Shown: one piece after another, positions 10,201 to 16,481 of the stretch
How positions within the stretch are numbered: the stretch's first letter is position 1
Layout: every line of letters starts with the position of its first letter
Assembly: GCA_043730365.1 (NCBI GenBank)
Contig: JAYTKJ010000646.1
Location: 1 to 41,864 of the forward strand
Length of the DNA: 41,864 nt
Source of the DNA: VFZP01 sp043730365
GTDB taxonomy: Bacteria > Acidobacteriota > Terriglobia > Bryobacterales > Bryobacteraceae
Direction: 5' to 3'
The notes under the pieces: model-generated
Told to the model about the DNA's origin: nothing
Seen by the model: the letters and a program-made list of their open reading frames with translations, nothing else
Databases searched by the model: none
Translations under genes and position numbers: made by a program

Positions 10201-10429
10201 CGTCTTTGGTGTCCAGCCGCAGGTCCATTAATCGTGTCGACTTGTCGGGGCCGTGGCAGAGGAAGCAGTTGTCGGAGAGGATCGGACGGATCTCGCGCTG
10301 GAAATCGATGGCGCGTCTGGCAGGCGCGGGAGCAGGTTTCTGCTGTGCGTGAATGGTCAGAATCGCGAGGCCTCCGAGGGCTGCAAACCTGGCAGAGATT
10401 TTCTTGAGCGAACGCATAGTCACCAACAT
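7214..10429 (-). CDS. PSCyt1/DUF1549/LamG/DUF1553 (PSD1) protein
   Basis: A 1071-residue multidomain protein of the Planctomycete-type cytochrome family. After a signal peptide (about 1-28) comes a PSCyt1 haem-binding segment with CFLCH at 55-59, a DUF1549 (PSCyt2) domain at about 150-360 that includes 'CATCHDHKFDPI', a LamG/concanavalin-like insert at about 450-640 ('FSASIWFFLPRGEDSF', 'RWYHLAFSYDGKR'), and a C-terminal DUF1553 (PSD1) domain at about 750-1000. The first ATG overlaps the upstream stop (TAATG). GGAGG is only three bases before that ATG, so TTG or GTG two or three codons in, or the ATG at 10417, are alternative starts. Such proteins are periplasmic and are linked with DUF1501 partners; a role in oxidative polysaccharide breakdown has been proposed for the family but not shown here. 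Confidence 0.92.
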   Translation of the reverse strand: MLVTMRSLKKISARFAALGGLAILTIHAQQKPAPAPARRAIDFQREIRPILSDNCFLCHGPDKSTRLMDLRLDTKDGVFTARKSGAAPVVPGNPAASLLYQRIATEDKARVMPPAHSKRMLNAGQKELIKHWIEQGAPWKEHWAFAAPARPSLPAVVNARWVRNPIDRFVLARLEAAGLQPAPEADRRTLARRASLDLTGLPPAPEIVEAFVNDKTPQAYESYVDRLLESKHWGEHRGRYWLDAARYADTHGIHVDNYREMWPYRDWVINAFNRNLPFDQFVIEQFAGDLLPKPSTDQLIATGFHRCNPTSSEDGAIADEFEAIYAKDRVDTTAAVFLGLTVGCATCHDHKFDPISQRDFYSLSAFFRNTVQGPFDGNIPDSPPVLVIPKNEDLARWNEIKVEQANLQTRVRKTRAAAETDFNDWLDSKGRRSVKTPLEPADELLAVTVAGGAPQLRIQGKPAVLSLPPGVAVGEAHIPGRQALHFSGNAFLELPPMDALRADQPFSASIWFFLPRGEDSFIVASQTDSASKGRGWSFDLTRRTPTIRLVGQAGRALTISGMVIDRLDPARWYHLAFSYDGKRTAEGFRLFVNGKPANAQGTGKGGRLNGEIRNFSPMLIGSMGDRFFDGGAVADLRLYGRTLSDEDVALLAAWPALELARGKQTNELTAAERDGFRAYYFDREQSDAIDLAGDLQTLEAEKLAIARRAPVTHVMHERDGMPSANVLFRGMYDQPRDKVPAATPSVLPPMAASLPRNRLGLAKWLVDPAHPLTSRVAVNRFWQELFGTGIVKTSDDFGSQGEAPSHPELLDWLAVEFREGGWDVKKFYKLMMTSAAYRQAATATPMKIEKDPENRLLSRGPRFRMDAEMVRDYALAASGLLASKIGGPSVRPYQPAGVWEAVAMIGSNTRFYNADSGPGLYRRSLYSFWKRSAPPASMEVLNAPTRENCTVSRERTNTPLQALVTMNDVQFIEAARHLAQRALQSEPGSANKQIRFLSARLLARDLDEREARIVTKAHQEYLRFYDSHLAEARRLIGEGESKADPTLPPVELAAMTMTANQLINLDEVLVK

Positions 10430-12096
10430 TATCCTCCGGATTCCTTAACCTTGAGAATCTGGCCGGCATCAATGTCGTCAAGCTTCTGCACGATGCCGCT
10501 TGGCCACTGAATCTCAAGCCGCTTCACTCGGCGGTCCGTGCCGAGACCGAAGTGAACGCGCTTGTCACTCGACGATTGATAACTGCCGGCGGTCGTCACC
10601 ATCGCGAATTGTTTGGCGCCGGACTGAGCCGTCAGCGTCAGCTTGGCGCCTATTCCATCCCGATTGCTTTTGACTCCCACGGTATCGACCGTCAGCCAGT
10701 TGTTTCCATTGCCACCCTGATTTCGCAGGAGCACGCAAGAACCGCTATTGCAGTTGATGACGATGTCGATCAACCCGTCGTTGTCCAGATCTCCGCACGA
10801 CACTCCCCGAGCCGCGATCGGCGCCGAGAAGGGCGCTCCGCTGCTTCGGGAGACATCCTCAAACTTGCCGCGCAGGTTACGCATCAGGAGCGGAGGCTGC
10901 AAGTAGCTGATCGAGGGCTGGGTCAACCCGATGTTATCCATGACATGCCCCTGGCCGACAAAAAGGTCGAGCCAGCCGTCGTTGTCGTAGTCTATGAACT
11001 TCGCGCCCCAGCCAGCGCGCAGCGCGGAAATCCCGCCCACGCCCGTGGCGCCGGTAACGTACTCAAACGATCCTCCGACGCCGCGAAACAGGGCATAGCG
11101 TTGGTTGGAGAGCGCGTCTATGAAGACATCGGGCCAGCCGTCATTGTCGTAGTCCGCCAAATCAAGGCCCATCCCGGCGAAGGTCTTGCCGTCATCGTCG
11201 TAGGCGATCCCGGACGATAACCCCACTTCTTCAAACGTGCCGTCACGCCGGTTGCGGAAGAGCTGTTGAGGGAAAGAGTCGTTCGCCACCAGGATGTCGG
11301 GCCAGCCATCTTTGTCGAAGTCACTGGCAGCGATCCCCAAGCCCTTGCCGGGGAACTTGGCGAAGCCACACTTGGTGGTGACGTCGGTGAAGGTCCCGTC
11401 TCCGTTGTTGTGATAGACAACGTGGGTGACGGGCTTGAAATGGTCCGGATGACAGTAGGACTTAAACCCCGGCTTGCGTTCCCCACAATATAGGTTGACC
11501 GGGTAGTCCCACTGCACATAGCGGGTGACGATCAGATCAAGCCGGCCGTCGCGATCATAGTCCACCCAGCAGGCGCTGGACGACCAGCCGCTGCATTCCA
11601 CGCCTGCCTTGCGCGTGACGTCGGTAAAGGTCCCGTCGCCGTTGTTGTGATAGAGGATGTTGTGGCCGAAGTTGGTTACGTAAAGATCGGCGAAGCCGTC
11701 GTTGTCATAGTCGCCCGCCGCCACGCCCATTCCGTATGAATGTCCCTGGACTCCGGCCCGCTCGGTCACGTCGGTGAAGGTACCGTCACCATTGTTGTGG
11801 TACAGCCGGTTCCAAAACTTAGGGTTGGACTTGTCGGCTGCCCGGCCGGGCGGCATCGGGTCAGCGATCGCGGCGCCGTTCACGAAAAACAGATCCAGCC
11901 GGCCGTCGTTGTCGTAGTCAAACATCGCCACGCCGCTACCCATCGATTCAATCAGGTACTTTTCCGATGTCGCACTAGACTGGTGGCGAAAACCCAATTT
12001 GGCATGGGCCGTCGCATCTACGAACTGGGGCTGAGCCGCAGCGGTGAAACCCTGCCTGCTCGCGGCCAAGCCGGCTAGAAAAGTTCGACGTGTCAT
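10429..12096 (-). CDS. CRTAC1-family protein: FG-GAP/VCBS repeats plus ASPIC/UnbV domain
   Basis: A 555-residue secreted protein. It opens with a twin-arginine signal (TRRTFLAGLAAS). Residues about 40-440 are a seven-bladed-type propeller built of FG-GAP/VCBS repeats, seen as recurring 'DYDNDG(W/R)xDLFV' calcium-binding loops alternating with 'YHNNGDGTFTDVT'. The C-terminal ~90 residues are an ASPIC/UnbV domain ('GIGAKLTLTAQSGAKQFAMV', 'VHFGLGTDRRVKRLEIQWPSG'). Human CRTAC1 and bacterial homologues share this layout; the role is thought to be calcium-dependent surface or glycan binding. It is the first gene of the leftward operon leading into PSD1 (TAATG overlap) and DUF1501. The leader before the ATG has no visible Shine-Dalgarno; a perfect palindrome occupies that place. 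Confidence 0.92.
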   Translation of the reverse strand: MTRRTFLAGLAASRQGFTAAAQPQFVDATAHAKLGFRHQSSATSEKYLIESMGSGVAMFDYDNDGRLDLFFVNGAAIADPMPPGRAADKSNPKFWNRLYHNNGDGTFTDVTERAGVQGHSYGMGVAAGDYDNDGFADLYVTNFGHNILYHNNGDGTFTDVTRKAGVECSGWSSSACWVDYDRDGRLDLIVTRYVQWDYPVNLYCGERKPGFKSYCHPDHFKPVTHVVYHNNGDGTFTDVTTKCGFAKFPGKGLGIAASDFDKDGWPDILVANDSFPQQLFRNRRDGTFEEVGLSSGIAYDDDGKTFAGMGLDLADYDNDGWPDVFIDALSNQRYALFRGVGGSFEYVTGATGVGGISALRAGWGAKFIDYDNDGWLDLFVGQGHVMDNIGLTQPSISYLQPPLLMRNLRGKFEDVSRSSGAPFSAPIAARGVSCGDLDNDGLIDIVINCNSGSCVLLRNQGGNGNNWLTVDTVGVKSNRDGIGAKLTLTAQSGAKQFAMVTTAGSYQSSSDKRVHFGLGTDRRVKRLEIQWPSGIVQKLDDIDAGQILKVKESGG

Positions 12097-12098
12097 TT

Positions 12099-12117
12099 GC
12101 TGAAAATGATTTTCAGC
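12099..12117. promoter_or_regulatory. Perfect 9-1-9 palindrome, Fur-like 7-1-7 candidate operator
   Basis: GCTGAAAAT-G-ATTTTCAGC is a perfect 19-bp palindrome with one central base, ending two bases upstream of the CRTAC1 start codon at 12096. Its inner 15 bases, TGAAAATGATTTTCA, match the 7-1-7 form of the Fur box (TGATAATnATTATCA) at all but two symmetric positions. Binding by a Fur-family regulator would cover the ribosome-binding region and the operon leader. The same sequence could fold as an RNA hairpin that masks translation start. Whether it is a protein site, an RNA element, or a short terminator for the DUF3592 gene ending at 12139 cannot be settled from sequence alone. Confidence 0.5.
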
Positions 12118-12138
12118 CTTCAGGATATCGGATGGGCG

Positions 12139-13038
12139 CTACAGAGGGCGCTGGCAGGCTCCGATGATCAGCGCCACCATGTTCCAGGCCACCACCGCCG
12201 CAAAGAGGACGTTGATCCAGGACAGCAACTTCGTCTTGTTCATCCGCAAGCAATAGAAGCCCAGCAACAGCGCCGATAGTTTGACCATAATCAGTCCTGA
12301 AAGGGGCGTTGGCGCCGACTCAAGAGCAAACCTGACCAATGGGTTTCCTTCTTGGACGCCGGTCAGCAGAAATGCCACCGTGGTGAGGAAGTCCAGAACC
12401 TGGAGATAGGAATACTGAAGGATCAGAGCGGGCACAAGTTCAATGTAGGTGATGAGCTGGGGGCGGTAAATGGTACAAAGCAGCGGATTTGTTGCCCGGT
12501 TGTACCATTCCGGAAATAGTACTGCTTTGGACGTGGAGGGGCAGTGACGGATGGAATTGGCCAGCGCACGGCGAGCGAACACCATGACGGCCAATCCGAA
12601 CAACATACCGGCGAGTCCGGCGCCGGGCAGCCAAAGCGCCTCAGAGGAAAGACCCGGTTTGAGCACCGCCAGTTGGGGATCGACGGTTGAGTAGGAGACG
12701 GGGAATCGCGACCCGGCCGGATACTTCGCCGCGATCGCGTCAGCCCAATCGGCATCCGCTCCCGAGAGCTGGCCAAAGCGCCGTACATTCGAATAGTACG
12801 GCCGGCCCCCCACCGGATATCGATAGACCAAGTACGCGCCGTAGGACTTTCCCCGAGTCGTCAACGTGCCTCGCTGCTTGTTGACCGCTTCGGAGGCATC
12901 GATCTGATCGCAGACGATCTCGCCGGACGTGCGGGGCCAACCCTCGCTGGAGTGTGCGCGCCACATCTGAACGCCGCCGTAGAGCATCGATGGCGCCAAA
13001 CAGAACAATGGCCGCTTGAGACACGCCGGCTTTAGCAT
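12139..13038 (-). CDS. DUF3592 domain membrane protein with DUF5658-like C-terminal helices
   Basis: A 299-residue membrane protein. The N-terminal half is DUF3592: a helix near the start, then a beta-rich extracytoplasmic segment with 'YGAYLVYRYPVGGRPYYS', 'RRFGQLSGADAD', 'KYPAGSRFPVSYSTVDP' and 'AVLKPGL', then a second helix ('LPGAGLAGMLFGLAVMVF'). The C-terminal third has three more helices with 'LDFLTTVAFL', 'GVQEGNPLVRFAL', resembling DUF5658. The start ATG overlaps the stop of the upstream gene as TGATG, which fixes it at 13038; the frame is open further upstream but runs through the frameshifted first copy. The DUF3592 half is clearly paralogous to that upstream copy. Function unknown. 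Confidence 0.75.
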   Translation of the reverse strand: MLKPACLKRPLFCLAPSMLYGGVQMWRAHSSEGWPRTSGEIVCDQIDASEAVNKQRGTLTTRGKSYGAYLVYRYPVGGRPYYSNVRRFGQLSGADADWADAIAAKYPAGSRFPVSYSTVDPQLAVLKPGLSSEALWLPGAGLAGMLFGLAVMVFARRALANSIRHCPSTSKAVLFPEWYNRATNPLLCTIYRPQLITYIELVPALILQYSYLQVLDFLTTVAFLLTGVQEGNPLVRFALESAPTPLSGLIMVKLSALLLGFYCLRMNKTKLLSWINVLFAAVVAWNMVALIIGACQRPL

Positions 13039-13515
13039 CACCGGCGAGCAACGCCATGAACGACCGACGGCAATATCAGGAACACGCCTGCGGCGGGAAG
13101 CATCAGACTGCCCCGGATGAAAGCCTGGCTCGGCCACCGCCGTGGCGAGGTCGGCCGGATCATAGAACACCGCGATCCGGCCCCTTGGGGATACCGAAGA
13201 CGCAACAATTCGGCTTCGGAGGAGTCTGTGGAGCCCTCTATTTGGCCAAAGTGCCGCAGCGTGGTCAGGTGGGGCGCGCCATTCACCTGATACCGGAATT
13301 CCAGATCGGCTGAATAGCTGGTATTCGTGGTTCGGTCAGACGCGGAGCGGCTGGTAGAAGCCACCGTGGCCGAGCGACCCCGTCGCCTCGACCTGCGGCC
13401 AAGCCGTGCTGGCCGATGCGCGCCGAAGGTTGCCGATCCCTTTGAAGCTGCAAAACAGGCCGAGCAACAGGAAGGCCAGCGCACCGGCGAAGCCAATGGC
13501 TCTGGTGAAGCGCAT
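13038..13515 (-). pseudogene. DUF3592 membrane protein gene, broken by three frameshifts
   Basis: A first DUF3592 copy starting at ATG 13515 (MRFTRAIGFAGALAFLLLG, a membrane helix). Frame 1 runs to 'WPQVEATGSLG' and stops at about 13338, but the family sequence continues in a second frame ('TNTSYSADLEFRYQVNG', 'HFGQIEGSTD', 'LRYPQGA'), moves to a third ('AVFYDPADLATAVAEPGF'), and returns to the second ('SLMLPAAGVFLILPSV', ending TGA at 13038). One extra G in the G4 run at 13378-13381, one missing C near 13176-13184 and one extra G in the G4 run at 13111-13114 would restore a continuous reading frame. Either this is a decaying copy or these are read errors; two of the three lie in homopolymers. 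The paralogue downstream is intact. Confidence 0.7.
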
Positions 13516-13527
13516 CTGACAGCGCTG

Positions 13528-13848
13528 CTAGCGTGTCTTCACGTTGACGGGTACGATTTCCACTCGGTAGGCGTCCTCGCCAAAACTCTGGTGAACGCGG
13601 CATCGCAATTTGTATTCGCGATCGTCCAGGGCAAGGTTGCGGTTCCGCCGGACCATGGCCTGTAACTCGGCACGCAGCGCTTCTGCTTCCGGGCTTGCGC
13701 TCTTGAGACGGGCAATCCCGTGGCCGATGCTGCCGCACATGGCGAACACTTCCTCGTAACCGCCCTTGTACTCGATGTCCATTGCGTCCGCCCCAACGCG
13801 AATCGCTTTCGAGGCGAGTTGCTCAATTATGCTTTGCTTGAGAATCAT
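13528..13848 (-). CDS. Hypothetical protein
   Basis: A 106-residue soluble protein I do not recognise. It has no signal peptide or membrane helix. The N-terminal half is predicted helical ('ILKQSIIEQLASKAIRVGAD') followed by 'DIEYKGGYEEVFAMCGSIG'; the middle is charged and helical ('AEALRAELQAMVRRNRN'); the C-terminus looks like a beta strand ('YRVEIVPVNVK'). GAAGG before the ATG supports the start. It follows the cysteine-motif gene at 13858-14244 after nine bases, so the two are probably cotranscribed, and it ends 12 bases before the frameshifted DUF3592 gene start, so all may share one transcript. Function unknown. Confidence 0.65.
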   Translation of the reverse strand: MILKQSIIEQLASKAIRVGADAMDIEYKGGYEEVFAMCGSIGHGIARLKSASPEAEALRAELQAMVRRNRNLALDDREYKLRCRVHQSFGEDAYRVEIVPVNVKTR

Positions 13849-13857
13849 GGCTTGCCT

Positions 13858-14244
13858 TCAGTCGAGGACGTCCCCGGTCCAGCGGTCTCTATTCGCCCAG
13901 AATGGGCACTGCGGGCAAACTTCGCCATCGGGATAATCGATTCCCTCTTCGTGCGGGCAGCCGATGATTCGATCCACGGACAGGACGGACTTGACGCCGC
14001 ACTGCTGGACGTAGGCCAAGATCGCCTGAGCGACCTTAAGGTCCTGCCGAATATCAACGCCTTCGGCAAACCAGCGCTGCATCGCAATAGGTTCGCCGTC
14101 CTCGCTGGGCAGAATTCCAACGGCCACTTTACTGGCTCGTTGGTCATCGGGGCCGTAGAAGGCTATCGTGGCGGCTGGAAAACCCCGGAAGCCCTGCTTG
14201 ACTTTCTTGCGTATCGGTGAGTCTGAGCGCCGTTTGAATCGCAC
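13858..14244 (-). CDS. Hypothetical protein with a C-terminal Cys/His metal-site motif
   Basis: A 128-residue soluble protein. The core begins 'QGFRGFPAATIAFYGPDD' and continues 'ASKVAVGILPSEDGEPI', 'RWFAEGVDIRQD', 'AILAYVQQCGVKSV'. The C-terminal part has 'GCPHEEGIDYPDGEVCPQC', with C-P-H and C-P-x-C spacing that suggests a bound metal such as zinc. I chose the GTG at 14244 because GAGG lies six bases before it. The frame is open to 14433, but that would run through the divergent antitoxin start and the extra part is arginine-rich without family character. I cannot name the family; similar hypotheticals appear to be common in acidobacteria. It is probably cotranscribed with the 106-residue protein downstream. 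Confidence 0.65.
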   Translation of the reverse strand: MRFKRRSDSPIRKKVKQGFRGFPAATIAFYGPDDQRASKVAVGILPSEDGEPIAMQRWFAEGVDIRQDLKVAQAILAYVQQCGVKSVLSVDRIIGCPHEEGIDYPDGEVCPQCPFWANRDRWTGDVLD

Positions 14245-14363
14245 GTTTCGCCTCGGAAGGCAGACAAGGCTATCTTCCCTCCACTGAGACCTCGGAGTCA
14301 AGGGGCGCGGCTGTCGCGAGCGATCTTCAACTTGATATCGTTCAATGATATAGTCGTGACTGT

Positions 14364-14582
14364 ATGCCATCCATATTGATCCAGCTCGACGAGCCGCTCT
14401 TGAAATCTTTGAATAAGGTGGCTCCCGCCGCAAAGCGGCGGCGGGCGGAGTTCATCCGGCAAGCCGTAAAGGAGGCGATCCGCAAGCGCGAGTACGAGGC
14501 GATCCGCGAAGCATATCTCCGCCAACCCGACTCAGCCGATGATGCCGATGATTGGTCGAACGCCGAGAAGTGGAAGGCGTGA
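14364..14582 (+). CDS. Ribbon-helix-helix antitoxin (CopG/MazE-type)
   Basis: A 72-residue antitoxin of a type II toxin-antitoxin pair. The N-terminal half is a ribbon-helix-helix DNA-binding fold: strand 'SILIQLDEPLLKSL', turn, helix 'RRAEFIRQAVKEAIRKREY'. The acidic tryptophan-containing tail ('DDADDWSNAEKWKA') is the usual toxin-wrapping segment. The last codon overlaps the toxin start as GTGA (4 bases), the normal coupled arrangement. It probably represses its own promoter in the 119 bases upstream, which separate it from the divergent hypothetical gene. Confidence 0.85.
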   Translation: MPSILIQLDEPLLKSLNKVAPAAKRRRAEFIRQAVKEAIRKREYEAIREAYLRQPDSADDADDWSNAEKWKA

Positions 14583-14914
14583 AGCAGTACGAGATCTGGT
14601 GGGCGGACCTGCCCAAGCCCGCAGGCCGCCGGCCCGTGCTGCTGCTGAGCCGTGACGATGCCTATGGCGTGCTGAACAAGTTCGTGGCCGCCGAGATCAC
14701 GGCCACCATCCGGCACATTCCGATCGAAGTTCCGTTGGGCAAGGCGGAAGGAATGCCCAAGCCTTGCGTGGTCAACTGCGATAACCTGCGCACCATCTCG
14801 AAGGTTCATCTGGTGGAAAGGATCTCGCGGATTCCGGCCCGGCGAATTCCAGAGGTGAAGCGGGCCGTGGGCTATGCCCTAGCCTGGGAAGAGCTGATCG
14901 AAACGATCGGCTAA
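14579..14914 (+). CDS. MazF/PemK family endoribonuclease toxin
   Basis: A 111-residue MazF/PemK-family toxin, a ribosome-independent or -dependent mRNA endonuclease held in check by the preceding antitoxin. Family marks are 'YEIWWADLPKPAGRRPVLLLSRD' (quoted in part: 'GRRPVLLLSRD', the conserved strand-turn with the catalytic Arg region), 'TATIRHIPIEVPL' and 'VVNCDNLRTISKVHLVERI'. The GTG at 14579 overlapping the antitoxin stop is preferred over the upstream in-frame start at 14552, because the conserved fold begins at YEIWW and GGAAGG precedes it. It converges on the Spy-like gene after a 29-base gap. Cleavage specificity cannot be predicted. Confidence 0.87.
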   Translation: MKQYEIWWADLPKPAGRRPVLLLSRDDAYGVLNKFVAAEITATIRHIPIEVPLGKAEGMPKPCVVNCDNLRTISKVHLVERISRIPARRIPEVKRAVGYALAWEELIETIG

Positions 14915-14943
14915 GGCAGTTTCAGATTTTCGGCAGAGTCGCG

Positions 14944-15342
14944 CTAGTACGGGCTGGGCCGGTCTTTGCGGCGTTGATCCCGCTCAGCCCGAAGCTTGGC
15001 ATACTCCGCGCGCTGTTCAGGCGTTAAGACCGAGCTTATTTGTTCAACCTGTGCGTCGTGAATAGCTCGATACTCGGGTCGGTGCTTTTCGTTCAACTGG
15101 CGGAACTGGCTCTGCGTCTGATCGAGGACCTGACTGAGGTGATGCTTTTGGTCTGGAGTGAGCTTGAGCCGCGTCTCCATCTCCTGGACGTAGAGCTTGC
15201 GGTACTCGCCGCTTCTGGATGGGCGGGAATCGGCGCTGACTCCGTGGGTGGTGTAGAGCCGGTATCCAAAGATGCCCACGGCACCGCCGGCCGCGAAGGT
15301 GAGAGCCAGATAAAAAGCGGCTCTGAGCGCGGATTGTTTCAC
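14944..15342 (-). CDS. Spy/CpxP-like periplasmic protein
   Basis: A 132-residue protein with an N-terminal membrane anchor or uncleaved signal (LRAAFYLALTFAAGGAVGIFGY) and a helical periplasmic domain. Two LTxxQ-type motifs are visible, 'LKLTPDQKHHLSQVL' and 'VLTPEQRAEYAKL', as in Spy/CpxP/CnrX-like chaperone or metal-sensor proteins. The C-terminus is basic and Pro-rich. It is the third gene of the sigma / anti-sigma operon and overlaps the anti-sigma stop by four bases (ATGA). That context suggests it senses or buffers an envelope or metal stress signalled through the sigma factor. Confidence 0.75.
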   Translation of the reverse strand: MKQSALRAAFYLALTFAAGGAVGIFGYRLYTTHGVSADSRPSRSGEYRKLYVQEMETRLKLTPDQKHHLSQVLDQTQSQFRQLNEKHRPEYRAIHDAQVEQISSVLTPEQRAEYAKLRAERDQRRKDRPSPY

Positions 15343-15692
15343 TTGCTGCTGCCTTCTCCTGGCCGCACCGCCTCTGGCGTCGTCACGGCGTGGGAATACG
15401 TAAGAGCCTCGTCGTCATTGTCGTCGTCCAACACGTCGACATAGTGGTTAGCCGCCAACTGCTGGGCGGCCGGGCCGTAGGAGGAAACCTCAAAGAGTCC
15501 AGCGGCCATGCACAGCGAGGCAGCACTCATGGCCAGCACCCTGGCGTAGTGGGCGAGCTTGAAAGAGAAGCCGCGCTTGGCTTCGATCCGCTGCCAAATG
15601 CCTGGCATGAAAGCCGCCCCGGGCTCAACCTCGGGGCAGGCGCGCGAGTAGCGTTCGAGCAGGTTTTCGATCTCTCGTTCAGGCTGTGTCAT
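15339..15692 (-). CDS. Putative anti-sigma factor, single-pass membrane protein
   Basis: A 117-residue protein with a cytoplasmic N-terminal helical region ('EIENLLERYSRACPEVEPG', 'FMPGIWQRIEAKR'), one membrane helix at about 46-66 ('ARVLAMSAASLCMAAGLFEV') and an acidic, flexible C-terminal tail ('DDDNDDEAL'). No zinc-binding HxxxCxxC anti-sigma motif is present, so the assignment rests on topology and on its position: 36 bases downstream of an ECF sigma gene and overlapping the Spy-like gene by four bases. Acidobacteria commonly carry this three-gene layout. It could instead be a membrane adaptor without anti-sigma activity. Confidence 0.65.
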   Translation of the reverse strand: MTQPEREIENLLERYSRACPEVEPGAAFMPGIWQRIEAKRGFSFKLAHYARVLAMSAASLCMAAGLFEVSSYGPAAQQLAANHYVDVLDDDNDDEALTYSHAVTTPEAVRPGEGSSK

Positions 15693-15728
15693 CTACTTTC
15701 TCCATCCTACCTCAAAGTTTAAGGAATC

Positions 15729-16313
15729 TTAAGCCTCGGCACTGGCGGCACCGGCCTTGTTACGTTCGTAGGCCTTGAGCACCCGCTGCCGCGCTCTATA
15801 CAAGCGCACCTTGAGGGCATTCTCATTCACGTTATAGATCTGTTCGAGTTCCTTGAGGGAAAGCCCCTCAACTTCTTTCAACATGAGGAGGATTCGGTCT
15901 TCCTCGCTCACCTCGCTCAGCAGCGATTGGACAAACTCCCGGGTCTCGGCCGCTTCCAGCCGCTCGGCCTCCACCTTTTCGCCGGCGGCGGCGTCCGCCA
16001 TGATTACCTGCTGATCGGCCAGATCAGCCATGCGGGACTCCTGGCGGCGCTTCCGTTTCCGCAGATAGTCATAGGCCGCGTTGACGGTGAGCCGGTACAT
16101 CCAGGGCTCAAAAACTTCGGGAGAGCGGAGCTGCTCAAGCGAGTAGTACAGCCGCACAAATACTTCCTGTGCAACATCTTCCACGTCTTCAGGACGCCCG
16201 ATCAGGCGGGAAATGGTCCCCATGATCCGTTTGCGATACGCCAGTACAACCTGATTAAAGGCCGCCGCATCGCCCGCGCGCGCCTTTTCGATCAGTGAGA
16301 AGTCTACTAGCAT
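15729..16313 (-). CDS. ECF-subfamily RNA polymerase sigma factor
   Basis: A sigma-70 family ECF factor of about 194 residues. Region 2 is clear: 'LIEKARAGDAAAFNQVVLAY', 'GRPEDVEDVAQEVFVRLY', 'PWMYRLTVNAAYDYLRKRKR'. Region 4 follows a linker: 'LLMLKEVEGLSLKELEQIY', 'ENALKVRLYRARQRVLKAY' (helix-turn-helix for the -35 element). The domain starts at MLVDFSLIEKA, so I chose ATG 16313; in-frame ATG 16373 and GTG 16394 are possible, but none has a good ribosome site. It is the first gene of the sigma / anti-sigma-like / Spy-like operon and diverges from uvrD. Such factors usually activate their own operon. Confidence 0.9.
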   Translation of the reverse strand: MLVDFSLIEKARAGDAAAFNQVVLAYRKRIMGTISRLIGRPEDVEDVAQEVFVRLYYSLEQLRSPEVFEPWMYRLTVNAAYDYLRKRKRRQESRMADLADQQVIMADAAAGEKVEAERLEAAETREFVQSLLSEVSEEDRILLMLKEVEGLSLKELEQIYNVNENALKVRLYRARQRVLKAYERNKAGAASAEA

Positions 16314-16481
16314 TCGGCTAACCGCAACCGGCCGGCCGCCTGGCAGTGTCAAGGCAATTGCGTTTGCAGACATCCCTTGAAAAGAAAGGCGCACCGCTAA
16401 AGTGTTAGGTTACTATGCGGAAGGCCCCTCGCCGGGATATCCTGAAAGAATCCGGCGCCGAGCCAGCTTCTCCGTAAAAAA

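Noticed and set aside
13038..13515. Programmed ribosomal frameshifting in the first DUF3592 gene
   Set aside because: Three shifts in both directions, no slippery heptamer and no following pseudoknot seen; mutation or read error is simpler.
14245..14433. Upstream extension of the 128-residue hypothetical gene
   Set aside because: It would overlap the antitoxin start, is Arg-rich, and a GTG with a GAGG ribosome site lies at the domain start.
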